Assembly (NCBI GenBank): GCA_007692755.1
Contig: REBL01000145.1
Location: 1-64,000 of the forward strand
Direction: 5' to 3'
DNA from: Nodularia sp. (in: cyanobacteria)
GTDB taxonomy: Bacteria > Cyanobacteriota > Cyanobacteriia > Cyanobacteriales > Nostocaceae
Length of the DNA: 64,000 nucleotides
The notes beneath the pieces are model-generated. The model saw nothing but the letters and a program-made list of their open reading frames with translations. It was not told the origin of the DNA and did no database searches. Positions 8,688-18,268 of the stretch are shown piece by piece. A program made the translations under genes and the position numbers. Each line of letters starts with the position of its first letter. Position 1 is the first letter of the stretch.

Positions 8688-10518
8688 TTCTATTATTCAA
8701 CAAGCAAAACTAACAGAATATGATTTTAGAACTACGGCTAATCCAAATGATCCACTGATATATCTTTTCAGCGATTGGGTTAATTACTACAAATTAAAAT
8801 CTGCTATTTCTTATATCCTAAAACCTGCCAGCATTCTAGAAATAGGAGTACGCTTTGGTTATTCTGCCGCAGCTTTTTTGCATGGATATTCAAATGCTAA
8901 ATATATTGGTATTGACTTAGATACAGATAGTTTTGGAGGTGTGAAAGGGGCAATTAATTGGGCAAAAGAAATCACTAAGCAATTTAATACAGAATTTATT
9001 GTTGCTGATACACAAGCAATGAAGCGTTTGCCAGGTGATATTTATGATCTCATTCATGTTGATGGACAACAAGATGGAGATAGCTCCTTTCATGATTTGG
9101 AACTTGCCATTAAGCAGTCCCGCTATGTACTGGTAGATGGATTTTTGTGGACTAGACAGAATTTTAACGCAGCCAGCGATTTTTTGTTTCGTTATGCTGA
9201 TTTGATTGATTGGTATGGCGTAATACCAGGTTATGCAGGAGAGTTACTAATAAAAGTTTCCAGTGACTATTTACAGCAACTTGAAGTAGAACATAAAAGC
9301 ATAGTTAATTCTAGTCTAGACATTCGTCAAACTTACACCAGTGATTACTATACTCAAGATTGCGGCGGTTTTGATGCCTACAAAAAAAATCAAGGTAAAA
9401 GCTTAGAAGATCCCAGATTACAATCTGTAGCAGCAATCTCTAGTTTGAAACAATCAGGGCATATCCTGGATATAGGATGTGGTCGGGGCGAACTTAGTTA
9501 CTATTTTGCTTACCAAGGCTTTTCAGTTACATCTATTGACTATTCACCAAGCGCTATTGAGTTAGCCAAAAGTTGTTTCAATGGAGAGGATAAGCTATCA
9601 GAGAAGGTACAATTTATTTGTGATAACGTCTGTAATGTAGTCTTGCCAGATAAGTATGATTTAGCCGTGGCATCTGATGTAATTGAACACTTGTCTTTTG
9701 CTGAGGTAGATGCACTTTATCATCAAGTTGCACAACACATGAATACAAATGGTATATTCATTTTGCATACTTTTCCTAATCTTTGGTATTACCAGTATGA
9801 CTATCAACGTAAAAGAAAAATTGCCGCTTCCGTTGGAGCTTATCTACCAGTTCAGCCTCGTTCAAGATATGAGTTGCTCATGCATATTAATGAACAATCT
9901 CCAAGGGTTTTAAAAAAGCAATTAAGTAAACATTTTAATCATATATGCTTATGGTTCGGTGATCCTGCTAATCCAGGTGGTAGTCTAGTTAAAAAATTCA
10001 CTAACAGAGATATATGTGCTGCTCCTAGTTTGTTTGCAGTTGCATCTCATGAACCAATAAATCAGGAGCAGTTAAAAAATAATTTACAAATGCTTCCTTT
10101 ACCACCAATACCTACTGGAAAAATTCAGATCCAAGTAGTAGATTATCCACCAATAGTAGATATTAATTCTGAAATTGAAATTCAGCTAGACATTGAAAAT
10201 AGTAGTGATTTTATATTGAATAGTTATAGCTCTCATCCAGTACACATTTCATACCATTGGATGAATGAACAAGCTACTGATTATCTAGTTTTTGATGGTG
10301 AGAGAACTAAAATAATTCCCAACTTAGATAGAACCCAAAATATATCCTCACTACCTTTGAAGTATAAAAGCCAGAAAATAACATATAAAGCCAGAGTGAG
10401 AACGCTTTCCAAAAGAGGTAATTTCACATTAAGAGTTACTTTGGTACAGGAAGGAGTGCGGTGGTTTGATTCTCAACCAACTAATTTATTCGAGGACATT
10501 TACATAAGACTTGCATAA
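8680..10518 (+). CDS. Double methyltransferase with C-terminal beta domain
   Basis: This 612-residue protein contains two class I SAM-dependent methyltransferase modules. The first (residues 1-200) shows ILEIGVRFGYSAAAF and DLIHVDGQQDG, like cephalosporin hydroxylase/rhamnosyl O-methyltransferase relatives. The second (residues 220-440) shows ILDIGCGRGELSYYFA and DLAVASDVIEHLSF. The last 130 residues form a beta-rich domain with HISYHWMNEQ and a final VRWFDSQP, a pattern seen in other glycan-related methyltransferases. It overlaps the Wzt-like gene by eight bases, so it probably acts on the exported glycan, methylating sugars in the cytoplasm. Acceptors are unknown. Both modules look complete. 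Confidence 0.8.
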   Translation: MFDSIIQQAKLTEYDFRTTANPNDPLIYLFSDWVNYYKLKSAISYILKPASILEIGVRFGYSAAAFLHGYSNAKYIGIDLDTDSFGGVKGAINWAKEITKQFNTEFIVADTQAMKRLPGDIYDLIHVDGQQDGDSSFHDLELAIKQSRYVLVDGFLWTRQNFNAASDFLFRYADLIDWYGVIPGYAGELLIKVSSDYLQQLEVEHKSIVNSSLDIRQTYTSDYYTQDCGGFDAYKKNQGKSLEDPRLQSVAAISSLKQSGHILDIGCGRGELSYYFAYQGFSVTSIDYSPSAIELAKSCFNGEDKLSEKVQFICDNVCNVVLPDKYDLAVASDVIEHLSFAEVDALYHQVAQHMNTNGIFILHTFPNLWYYQYDYQRKRKIAASVGAYLPVQPRSRYELLMHINEQSPRVLKKQLSKHFNHICLWFGDPANPGGSLVKKFTNRDICAAPSLFAVASHEPINQEQLKNNLQMLPLPPIPTGKIQIQVVDYPPIVDINSEIEIQLDIENSSDFILNSYSSHPVHISYHWMNEQATDYLVFDGERTKIIPNLDRTQNISSLPLKYKSQKITYKARVRTLSKRGNFTLRVTLVQEGVRWFDSQPTNLFEDIYIRLA

Positions 10519-10594
10519 AATATAATAGTAATAAATATTACATACAAATTGCGTAATTTAATAAAACCGACGCTGTTAAGCTAAAACAAAAGAC

Positions 10595-12157
10595 ATGATT
10601 GAAGAACATAATCCTGTAATGAATGTAGAGGAACTCATACAAAAAATCCGAGAAGAGGCGGCTAATCTCCAAGGAATCGCTTCCTCTGCGAGGACAAAAA
10701 AATATACGGATGCAACAAATTTGTTGCCAAGTATTGGTTATATTGAATCTTTGCTGAGAAATGCAGAATCTAGAGCATATACCCGGACAAAATGGCCTGA
10801 CAAACTTAATCGATTTCCTTTTACACTAAATTCAAAATTACAAAAAATTGTTTTAAAACTAATCAATTTTTTCTTTAAAGATCAAAGAGAAGTTAATTTT
10901 AATTTCATTTTTGCCCTCAAAGAATCTCTCACGATTAATCGCCAGTTAATAGCACAAATCACAAGTCTTAAGACACAAATGGATGAGCATCTAGGTGCTG
11001 TAGATATTCATTTTCAAAGGATGGATGAAAGAATTCAGCAAATGGATGAGCGTCTAGGTGCTGTAGATATTCATTTTCAAAGGATGGATGAAAGAATTCA
11101 GCAAATGGATGAGCGTCTAGGTGCTGTAGATATTCATTTTCAAAGGATGGATGAAAGAATTCAGCAAATGGATGAGCGTCTAGGTGCTGTAGATATTCAT
11201 TTTCAAAGGATGGATGAAAGAATTCAGCAAATGGATGAGCGTCTAGGTGCTGTAGATATTCATTTTCAAAGGATGGATGAAAGAATTCAGCAAATGGATG
11301 AGCGTCTAGATGTTGCAGATAATAGCATTCAACAACTAGATGAGCGTCATCTTAGAGATGATAGTTACCTCAAAAATGATTTAATACAACAGAAGCGTCT
11401 AATTGCCTTATTTCTAGAACAAGCACAGAAACGACTTTCACAACCTTTTAATAAACAGCAGTTACAAAGCTTTGTTAATGAAAAGCCACATTTTCTAGAT
11501 GCTTTTTATGTTGCTTTTGAAGACAAGTTTCGTGGTAAACGAGAGGACATTTATCATCGGTTAAAAATTTATTTGCCCTTGATTAAATCATCTCAAGCTG
11601 GTATACCTGAATTTCCAATTTTAGATGTAGGCTGTGGACGAGGTGAATGGTTAGAGCTACTGCGAGAAGCCGGATATACAGCTAGGGGTATTGATATTAA
11701 CAGAGTGATGCTGGCACAGTGTAAATCTAGAGGACTGGAGGTAACAGAAGCCGATGTAATTACTTATTTACAAGCTTTACCCGATGCAAGTTTAAGTGCC
11801 ATAACGGGATTTCATATTATTGAGCATCTTTCATTTGAAACACTTGTGCAGTTGTTTGATGAAATTGTCAGAGTGCTTAAGTCTAAAGGGTTAGTGATTT
11901 TTGAAACACCAAACACTAGAAATATATTAGTCGGTTCAGGAGATTTTTACAGAGATCCAACACATATTAATCCAATTCACCCTGATACAATCAGTTTTTT
12001 AGCTGAGTCCAGAGGATTAATTAATAGTCAATCATATTTCTTTGAAGAACATGAATCAAAATTACATCTTGTTAGCTCATCAAAAATCAAATTTAATGAT
12101 TTAAATGACTATGTTCAAGTTTCTCGCGACATGGTATTAATAGCTTATAAAGCCTAA
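10595..12157 (+). CDS. Coiled-coil repeat methyltransferase (possible chain-length ruler/cap enzyme)
   Basis: This 520-residue protein has three parts. Residues 1-125 are helical. Residues 129-233 are five 21-residue repeats (MDERLGAVDIHFQRMDERIQ plus Q), followed by a diverged sixth. Residues 320-500 form a class I SAM methyltransferase with ILDVGCGRGEWLELL and AITGFHIIEHLSF. Each repeat is three heptads with M/V/M and L/F/I at the core positions, so a long parallel coiled coil is expected. Its place two genes after Wzt-like, and its enzyme-plus-rod design, recall WbdD, where a coiled coil sets O-chain length; the domain order is reversed here. The methyltransferase call is firm; the ruler role is inference. 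Confidence 0.85.
   Translation: MIEEHNPVMNVEELIQKIREEAANLQGIASSARTKKYTDATNLLPSIGYIESLLRNAESRAYTRTKWPDKLNRFPFTLNSKLQKIVLKLINFFFKDQREVNFNFIFALKESLTINRQLIAQITSLKTQMDEHLGAVDIHFQRMDERIQQMDERLGAVDIHFQRMDERIQQMDERLGAVDIHFQRMDERIQQMDERLGAVDIHFQRMDERIQQMDERLGAVDIHFQRMDERIQQMDERLDVADNSIQQLDERHLRDDSYLKNDLIQQKRLIALFLEQAQKRLSQPFNKQQLQSFVNEKPHFLDAFYVAFEDKFRGKREDIYHRLKIYLPLIKSSQAGIPEFPILDVGCGRGEWLELLREAGYTARGIDINRVMLAQCKSRGLEVTEADVITYLQALPDASLSAITGFHIIEHLSFETLVQLFDEIVRVLKSKGLVIFETPNTRNILVGSGDFYRDPTHINPIHPDTISFLAESRGLINSQSYFFEEHESKLHLVSSSKIKFNDLNDYVQVSRDMVLIAYKA
10979..11293 (+). repeat. Five tandem 63-bp repeats inside a coding region
   Basis: Units start at 10979, 11042, 11105, 11168 and 11231. Copies 2 to 5 are identical by eye; copy 1 differs at a single base (CAT for CGT in its fourth codon). 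A sixth, clearly diverged unit begins at 11294. The period of 63 bases equals 21 codons or three heptads, so gain or loss of units would keep both reading frame and coiled-coil register. Confidence 0.97.
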
Positions 12158-12181
12158 AAATAGGAGGGGCAATTTTTAAGA

Positions 12182-13225
12182 ATGAGAATAGGAATTACCA
12201 CAGTTCAAGTACCTTTTATCCGCGGTGGGGCAGAAATTTTAACAGATGGTCTGGTAAAAGCCATTCGTGAAGCAGGTCATGAAGCTGAGGAAATATCCAT
12301 GCCTTTTCGTTTTGCTCCAGTAAGTGAAGTTAAGCGCAGTATGGATGTTTGGAGTAGTGAAAACTTTGAATACATGAATGGCTACACTATGGATTTAGTC
12401 ATTTGTCTCAAGTTTCCCACTTTTTACTTGCAGCACCCGAATAAAGTTGCTTGGGTGATTCATCAACATCGTGCTGTGTATGACCTGTGGGATACCCCTT
12501 TTACAGAGGGCTTATCAACAACATTGGAAGGTCAGGCACTGAGACAAGATATTATTCAATGCGATACACAAGCATTCAAGAGTTTCCATAAAATTTTTAC
12601 TATAGGAAAAACAGTTTCTAAACGTCTTCAGCAGTTCAATCAAATTAGTTCAATAACTCTTTATCATCCACCAAAAATGGATAGTTATTTTTACAATTCT
12701 CCCGCAGAACCTTACATTTTTTTTCCCAGTCGCTTAGAAGATTTGAAAAGACAACATCTATTAATTAAAGCGATGAAGTATGTTAAATCTCCCGTGGTGG
12801 CTTTGCTGGCTGGAGATGGCGGACAAAAGTTAGATTTACAAAATATGATTGAGCAATTAGATGTCAATCAAAGAGTGCGTTTAATAGGCAGGCTTTCCGA
12901 TGCGGAAATGTTAGGTTTCTATGCCCACTGTCTGGGTGTGTTCTTTGGTTCCTATGATGAAGATTATGGCTATGTTACTTTAGAGGCCATGTTGGCGGCT
13001 AAACCAGTCATTACTTGCACTGACTCAGGAGAAGCAGTAGAGTTTGTAGTTGACCAAGAAACAGGTTTTGTTGTAGAACCAGAGCCAGAGGCGATCGCTC
13101 AAGCCATTGATGATTTATACTCAAATCAAAACCGTGCTTCTGCAATGGGGATTGCAGGTAGGGAAAGATATCACGCGTTAGATATATCGTGGGATAATGT
13201 CGTAAATAATCTTCTACATAATTAA
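12182..13225 (+). CDS. Glycosyltransferase family 4
   Basis: This is a 347-residue GT-B fold enzyme. The N-terminal start IGITTVQVPFIRGGAEILT holds the glycine-rich loop, and the C-terminal EDYGYVTLEAMLAAKPVITC (near residue 260) is the GT4 E-x7-E nucleotide-sugar site. It should transfer a sugar from a nucleotide donor with retention at the cytoplasmic membrane; donor and acceptor are unknown. It resembles the first half of the double GT4 encoded at 14785, sharing the early PFxxGGAE motif and the mid-domain QHP followed by a histidine. An AGGAGG lies rather far (about 16 bases) before the ATG. Confidence 0.85.
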   Translation: MRIGITTVQVPFIRGGAEILTDGLVKAIREAGHEAEEISMPFRFAPVSEVKRSMDVWSSENFEYMNGYTMDLVICLKFPTFYLQHPNKVAWVIHQHRAVYDLWDTPFTEGLSTTLEGQALRQDIIQCDTQAFKSFHKIFTIGKTVSKRLQQFNQISSITLYHPPKMDSYFYNSPAEPYIFFPSRLEDLKRQHLLIKAMKYVKSPVVALLAGDGGQKLDLQNMIEQLDVNQRVRLIGRLSDAEMLGFYAHCLGVFFGSYDEDYGYVTLEAMLAAKPVITCTDSGEAVEFVVDQETGFVVEPEPEAIAQAIDDLYSNQNRASAMGIAGRERYHALDISWDNVVNNLLHN

Positions 13226-13242
13226 TTTTTAAACAATAATTA

Positions 13243-13896
13243 ATGCAGCTAAAGTTCATGAATAAATTAAAATTTTTTACCTCCAAGATTATTACCAAGT
13301 TATTAACTGGCGGAATTAAGCTTAATCGGGTTGTCTATCGACATGACAACATACAGCAACTTAGTCCCGACAAGATTGAGTATAAATCTTTTAGTGAATT
13401 TGATTACTTACAATATCCACGAAAGCTAAATCTTGGGTGTGGATTTGATATTCGCTCAGGTTATTTAAATGTTGATTTTCAGGACTTCCATAACCCGGAT
13501 TTGGTAGCTGACATTAAAAAATTAGATATGTTACCGTCAGATTTTTATGAAGAAGTTGTTGCTCAAGATTGTCTTGAACATTTCCCTCGTTGCGATACTG
13601 AACCTGCATTAGCTGAATGGTCAAGATTACTTAAATCAGGGGGCATTTTGAAACTTAGAGTTCCTGATTTAGTTGGTTTGCTGGAACTTTTTTTAATGGA
13701 ATCAAAGCAGTCAGTTGAAGATCAAAAATTATTAGTTCAATGTATGTATGGAACACAAGCATATAACGGCGACTGGCATTTGACTGGATTTACACAAATT
13801 TTATTGGAGCATTATTTGCAAGAAGCAGGATTTAATCAAATTCAGTTAGAAAGAAAAGACCATTGGTTATTTGATGTAGTATGTAAAAAAAAGTAA
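13243..13896 (+). CDS. Class I SAM-dependent methyltransferase
   Basis: This is a 217-residue protein with the SAM-binding motif LNLGCGFDIRSGYLNVDF near residue 64 and the post-core sequence EWSRLLKSGGILKLRVPDL near 125. The type resembles small methyltransferases of surface-glycan loci, where LNLGCG and AQDCLEHF are common. It is expected to methylate a sugar hydroxyl or a related acceptor in the cytoplasm. The first 35 residues are basic and could contact the membrane. ATG at 13258 is an alternative start. It lies 17 bases after the GT4 gene, consistent with one transcript. Confidence 0.8.
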   Translation: MQLKFMNKLKFFTSKIITKLLTGGIKLNRVVYRHDNIQQLSPDKIEYKSFSEFDYLQYPRKLNLGCGFDIRSGYLNVDFQDFHNPDLVADIKKLDMLPSDFYEEVVAQDCLEHFPRCDTEPALAEWSRLLKSGGILKLRVPDLVGLLELFLMESKQSVEDQKLLVQCMYGTQAYNGDWHLTGFTQILLEHYLQEAGFNQIQLERKDHWLFDVVCKKK

Positions 13897-13950
13897 TGGC
13901 TACAGTTAAAGACAAGATAAATAGTTAATTTTAGTATCAGGAAATAAAAA

Positions 13951-14763
13951 ATGTTTAAAATTGAAATCGACTATCCTCCCAGCAGTAAAGGTCAACCACG
14001 TTACACTTCAGGCAATACCAATAAGTATATTGATCAGGTCTTATCAGCATCCAAAGATTCTTATTATGATACTCTCAACAACTTTCAAAAATATTTTTCC
14101 CAACTGGGGCAAATAGACGCTAGTCCTAACGTTAAACTAACATATCCTCATTTCATTAACGATTTTATTCCTGGATTAGATTGTGTAGCATTATATTGTA
14201 TGATTGCTGAAAACAAACCCAAAAAATATATAGAAATTGGTTCAGGAAATTCCACAAAATTTGCTAGAAAAGCCATTAAAGACAACAATCTAACAACACA
14301 ATTAATTTCCATTGATCCATACCCCAGAGCAGAAATTGATGAGTTATGTGATGAAATTGTGCGATTACCTTTAGAAGAAATCAATTTAAATATTTTTGAT
14401 GATCTTTGGGAAAATGACATTGTATTTTTTGATGGGTCACATCGATGCTTTATGAATTCTGACGTGACAGCCTTATTTCTAGATATTATGCCTCGTTTAA
14501 GGGCAGGTGTATATCTTCAAATACACGATATTTTTTGGCCGATAGATTATCCATCAGCATGGACTGAAAGATACTATAACGAACAATATTTATTAGGTAC
14601 TTTATTAGCCAATGGTTTAGTAAACTATGATATTGTACTACCAAATTTTTATATATCTATGAACCCAGAACTTTTGCAAATAGTGGAACCTTTGTGGGCA
14701 TCAAATAGTAAATTTAAAGATGTTCAAAAACATGGTTGTAGTTTTTGGATGCGTAAGAAATAA
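13951..14763 (+). CDS. Class I SAM-dependent methyltransferase-like protein
   Basis: This is a 270-residue protein. The motif KKYIEIGSGNSTKFARKAI near residue 91 is a SAM-binding loop, and DIVFFDGSHRCFMNSD near 155 followed by GVYLQIHDIFWP near 188 resembles the Methyltransf_24/CmcI-like group. The catalytic base and acceptor cannot be assigned. It lies between another methyltransferase and the double GT4, so modification of the exported glycan is the likely role. AGGA about nine bases upstream supports the ATG. Confidence 0.72.
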   Translation: MFKIEIDYPPSSKGQPRYTSGNTNKYIDQVLSASKDSYYDTLNNFQKYFSQLGQIDASPNVKLTYPHFINDFIPGLDCVALYCMIAENKPKKYIEIGSGNSTKFARKAIKDNNLTTQLISIDPYPRAEIDELCDEIVRLPLEEINLNIFDDLWENDIVFFDGSHRCFMNSDVTALFLDIMPRLRAGVYLQIHDIFWPIDYPSAWTERYYNEQYLLGTLLANGLVNYDIVLPNFYISMNPELLQIVEPLWASNSKFKDVQKHGCSFWMRKK

Positions 14764-14784
14764 AGATTTAAATATGTAAAAATT

Positions 14785-17184
14785 ATGCGAATAGCTATTG
14801 TTGCTCCTAGCCCTGTGCCATTTTGTATTGGTGGTGCAGAAAATCTTTGGTGGGGACTATTAGAACACATCAACCAACAGACTCCTCATCAAGCAGAGTT
14901 AATCAAATTACCTAGTCCAGAAAGAAATTTCTGGGAACTGATAGACAGCTACAAAAATTTTGCCCAGCTAGATTTAAATCACTTTGATTTAGTCATATCT
15001 GGAAAATATCCAGCTTGGATGATACAGCACCCTAACCATATTTGTTATATGCTGCACCGCTTACGGGGTTTATATGACACATATCATTTTACTGGATGCC
15101 CAGAAACCTATAATTCAAATAACCAAGAAATTACTGCTTTACAGCAGCTAATGAGAGGCAATCAGGGAAATAGGAAGGCTTTACAAGAATTTTTTGCCAG
15201 ATTAGAACAACTGCGCTTTAGCAAAAAATTGCCTGAAGATGCATTGCAGTTTCCAGGTTCTTTAATCCGCGAAATTGTACATTTTTTAGATGGAGTTGGG
15301 TTAGCACCTAGTGCAATTAAGAAATATGCTGCAATTGCTGATAATGTAGCTAAACGCCAAAATTATTTTCCTATAGATAGTGCTGTAGAAGTTATTTATC
15401 CTCCTTCTCATATCAAGTTTTTTATCAGAGGCAATAATGACTATCTTTTTACAGTTGGTCGTTTAGATAATGCTAAACGTATAAGCTTGTTAATCCAAGC
15501 TATGAAGTATGTCAAAGCAAATATCCAATTAAAAATTGCTGGTACAGGTCCTGATGCTGATGATCTGAAAAAATTAGCAGGAGAAGATGAAAGAATTATT
15601 TTTCTGGGATTTGTCAATGACCAGGAAATAACCAGCTTTTATGCCGATGCTTTGGCTGTTCCTTACGTTCCCTACGATGAAGATTATGGGCTAGTAACTA
15701 TAGAAGCCATGATGAGCGGTAAGCCAGTGCTGACAACAACAGATGCTGGAGGACCTAATGAGTTTGTTATCAATGGTGAGACAGGTTATTCAGTTCCTCC
15801 TGACCCACAAGCACTAGCTGAACGCATCGACTATCTGTATGAACATCGTGATGAAGCACAGCAAATGGGTCTAACAGGTCGGAAGCTGGTTGCAGGAATT
15901 AACTGGGAAAATGCTGTTGCTAGGTTGTTAGGCAAAAGTACCCCATCTACATCAATTCCAGAGATCAAAAAACGCCAAAAAATTACAGTAGCTTTGACAT
16001 TCCCTGTTTTTCCTCCTAGAGGGGGTGGACAAAGTAGAGTATTTCACCTGTATCGGCATTTAGCTAGTCACTTTGATATTGAGATAGTTTCATTTACCAA
16101 TCCTGACCAAGAAGTATTTAGAGGTGAAATTGCTCCTAACCTTTACGAAACACGCATTCCTAAATCTAAACAACATCAAGAGCAAGAGTGGCTAATTGAA
16201 AAAAAGGTGGGAGTACCAATTACAGATGTAGTAATGCCAGAATTATACTCTTTAACTCCTGCATATATGGAGGCTTTAAAAACATCTGTAGAATCTTCAG
16301 ATTTTGTGGTGGCTTCACACCCTTACCTTTTGCCTGCAATTCAAGCAGTGAGTAATAAACCAATTTGGTATGAAGCTCATAATTTTGAATTTGAATTGAA
16401 AAAAAGTGTCCTTCCTAATAATCCAGTAGGGCGTGATTTATTAGCAGCAACTCGCAAGGTTGAAGAGGAATGTTGTCTAGTTAGCCAACTAATTATGGTT
16501 TGTTCTAGTGATGATGCTACAACACTTCATAAAAATTATCATATAAATTTAAATAAAATTATTGAAGTTCCAAATGGCGTAGATTTAGAAACAGTTAGTT
16601 ACTTTGAACTAGAAAAGCGGCATTTAAAGAAAAAAGAGTTAGGTTTAGATGCAAATTTCACGGCATTATTTTTAGGCAGTTGGCACAGCCCTAATTTAGA
16701 AGCAGTGCGTCACATTTTTAAAATAGCTGCAAAACTTCCAGATGTTAACTTCTTAGTTATTGGTAGCGTCGGTTTGGCTTTGCGGGATCAGGAACGACCT
16801 GTAAATGTTGGCTTGATGGGGGCGGTAGATGAAGCCACAAAAGATACTGCTTTTGCTGTGGCTGATGTAGCATTAAATACTGTTACTTTTGGCTCAGGTA
16901 CGAACTTAAAGATGCTAGAATACTTTGCGGCTGGGATTCCTGTAATTTCTACCCCTGTGGGTGCGAGAGGTTTGGGAATTGAAGATAGTAAACATTGTAT
17001 AGTCATAGAAGTAGAAAAATTTGCTGAAGCGATCGCTCACCTCAGAGATGAGGAATTGGCAACTAAGCGCACACGGATTGAAACTGCTCAAAGGTATGTG
17101 CAAGAGAAGTTTGATTGGCAGGCGATCGCTAAGAATTTCATTCAAGATATCAACTATAACTTCTTTGATTTAACAAACAAATAA
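14785..17184 (+). CDS. Double glycosyltransferase (two fused GT4 domains)
   Basis: This 799-residue protein holds two full GT4 modules. The first (residues 1-385) starts IVAPSPVPFCIGGAENLWWG and has the E-x7-E motif EDYGLVTIEAMMSGKPVL. The second (residues 395-790) starts ITVALTFPVFPPRGGGQSR and has SGTNLKMLEYFAAGIPVIST. Two catalytic modules in one chain usually add two successive sugars, as in bifunctional capsule polymerases, so this may make a repeating disaccharide or a linker. Specificity is unknown. Spacing to the previous gene is 21 bases. No frameshift or missing key residue was seen in either module. Confidence 0.85.
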   Translation: MRIAIVAPSPVPFCIGGAENLWWGLLEHINQQTPHQAELIKLPSPERNFWELIDSYKNFAQLDLNHFDLVISGKYPAWMIQHPNHICYMLHRLRGLYDTYHFTGCPETYNSNNQEITALQQLMRGNQGNRKALQEFFARLEQLRFSKKLPEDALQFPGSLIREIVHFLDGVGLAPSAIKKYAAIADNVAKRQNYFPIDSAVEVIYPPSHIKFFIRGNNDYLFTVGRLDNAKRISLLIQAMKYVKANIQLKIAGTGPDADDLKKLAGEDERIIFLGFVNDQEITSFYADALAVPYVPYDEDYGLVTIEAMMSGKPVLTTTDAGGPNEFVINGETGYSVPPDPQALAERIDYLYEHRDEAQQMGLTGRKLVAGINWENAVARLLGKSTPSTSIPEIKKRQKITVALTFPVFPPRGGGQSRVFHLYRHLASHFDIEIVSFTNPDQEVFRGEIAPNLYETRIPKSKQHQEQEWLIEKKVGVPITDVVMPELYSLTPAYMEALKTSVESSDFVVASHPYLLPAIQAVSNKPIWYEAHNFEFELKKSVLPNNPVGRDLLAATRKVEEECCLVSQLIMVCSSDDATTLHKNYHINLNKIIEVPNGVDLETVSYFELEKRHLKKKELGLDANFTALFLGSWHSPNLEAVRHIFKIAAKLPDVNFLVIGSVGLALRDQERPVNVGLMGAVDEATKDTAFAVADVALNTVTFGSGTNLKMLEYFAAGIPVISTPVGARGLGIEDSKHCIVIEVEKFAEAIAHLRDEELATKRTRIETAQRYVQEKFDWQAIAKNFIQDINYNFFDLTNK

Positions 17185-17285
17185 TAGATTATGAAGCTCT
17201 CTGTTATTATCTTTGTTTTAATGAACTAGGTACAAGTTAAAGCATCTCTTATCAGAAATTTAGAAATATAGTTATTAAATAGCAG

Positions 17286-18260
17286 ATGACACAAAAAAAA
17301 GCACTAATCACCGGACTCACCGGACAAGACGGATCTTATCTCGCTGAACTTCTTTTAACCAAAGGTTATCAAGTGTTTGGCTTAGTTCGCCGTTCCAGCA
17401 CCAGTAACTTAGAACGCATTAGTCACCTTTCCGGCGACATTCACATAGTACCTGGCGACCTCCTAGATCAATGTTCTTTAATGGACGTAATTGCAGACTC
17501 ACAACCGGATGAAATCTATAACCTCGCCTCTCAAAGCTATGTTCCCCTATCTTGGACTCAACCAGCCCTCACGGCTGAGTATACAGCCCTCGGTGTTTCT
17601 CGTCTCTTAGAATCAATTCGTCGATGCAAACTGGATGCAAAATTCTACCAAGCATCTAGTAGTGAGGTTTTTGGTCAACCTGACGAATCACCTCAAACCG
17701 AACGCACAGCTTTCCGTCCCCGTAATCCCTACGGTGTTGCTAAAGCTTATGCCCACTGGATGACTATTAACTATCGGCAAAAATATAACCTCTACGGCTG
17801 CTGTGGTATTACCTACACTCACGAATCCCCTCGACGCGGGACAGAATTTGTATTTCGTAAAATTACCCATGCAGCAGCCCAAATTAAACTCGGTTTGGCA
17901 AATGAACTAAAATTAGGTAACTTAGATGCCCGTCGAGATTGGTGCTATGCCAAAGATGCTGTTCATGCTATGTGGCTGATGTTGCAGCAAGAACAGCCCG
18001 ATGACTACATTATCGCTAGTGGTGAAACTCACTCTGTGAAAGAACTCGTTGAGTGTGCTTTCAATTGTGTTGGTCTCAAGTGGCAAGATTATGTCTCAGT
18101 TGACCCTGCATTTTACCGTCCTGATGAACCAGTGCAGTTAGTTGGTTCTGTTGATAAAATTAAAACTCAACTAGGTTGGCAACCTCAATATACTTTTGAG
18201 CAAATGGTTGAATTAATGGTTGATTATGACCTAAAAAAATTGAGTAACCGCGAAACTTAA
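17286..18260 (+). CDS. gmd: GDP-mannose 4,6-dehydratase
   Basis: This 324-residue short-chain dehydrogenase/reductase converts GDP-mannose to GDP-4-keto-6-deoxymannose, the precursor of GDP-fucose, GDP-rhamnose and related sugars. The NADP-binding loop is ALITGLTGQDGSYLAELLL at residues 6-24, the active-site threonine/serine region is ASSSEVFGQP, and the catalytic YxxxK is in NPYGVAKAYAHW. The length fits the family. No reductase (rmd or fcl) was seen nearby, so the next step must be encoded elsewhere or the keto sugar is used directly. It supplies the surrounding glycosyltransferases. Confidence 0.92.
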   Translation: MTQKKALITGLTGQDGSYLAELLLTKGYQVFGLVRRSSTSNLERISHLSGDIHIVPGDLLDQCSLMDVIADSQPDEIYNLASQSYVPLSWTQPALTAEYTALGVSRLLESIRRCKLDAKFYQASSSEVFGQPDESPQTERTAFRPRNPYGVAKAYAHWMTINYRQKYNLYGCCGITYTHESPRRGTEFVFRKITHAAAQIKLGLANELKLGNLDARRDWCYAKDAVHAMWLMLQQEQPDDYIIASGETHSVKELVECAFNCVGLKWQDYVSVDPAFYRPDEPVQLVGSVDKIKTQLGWQPQYTFEQMVELMVDYDLKKLSNRET

Positions 18261-18268
18261 AATTTCTC

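Noticed and set aside
10979..11293. Direct repeats that might be a CRISPR array
   Set aside because: The units are adjoining with no spacers and lie in frame inside a coiled-coil coding region.
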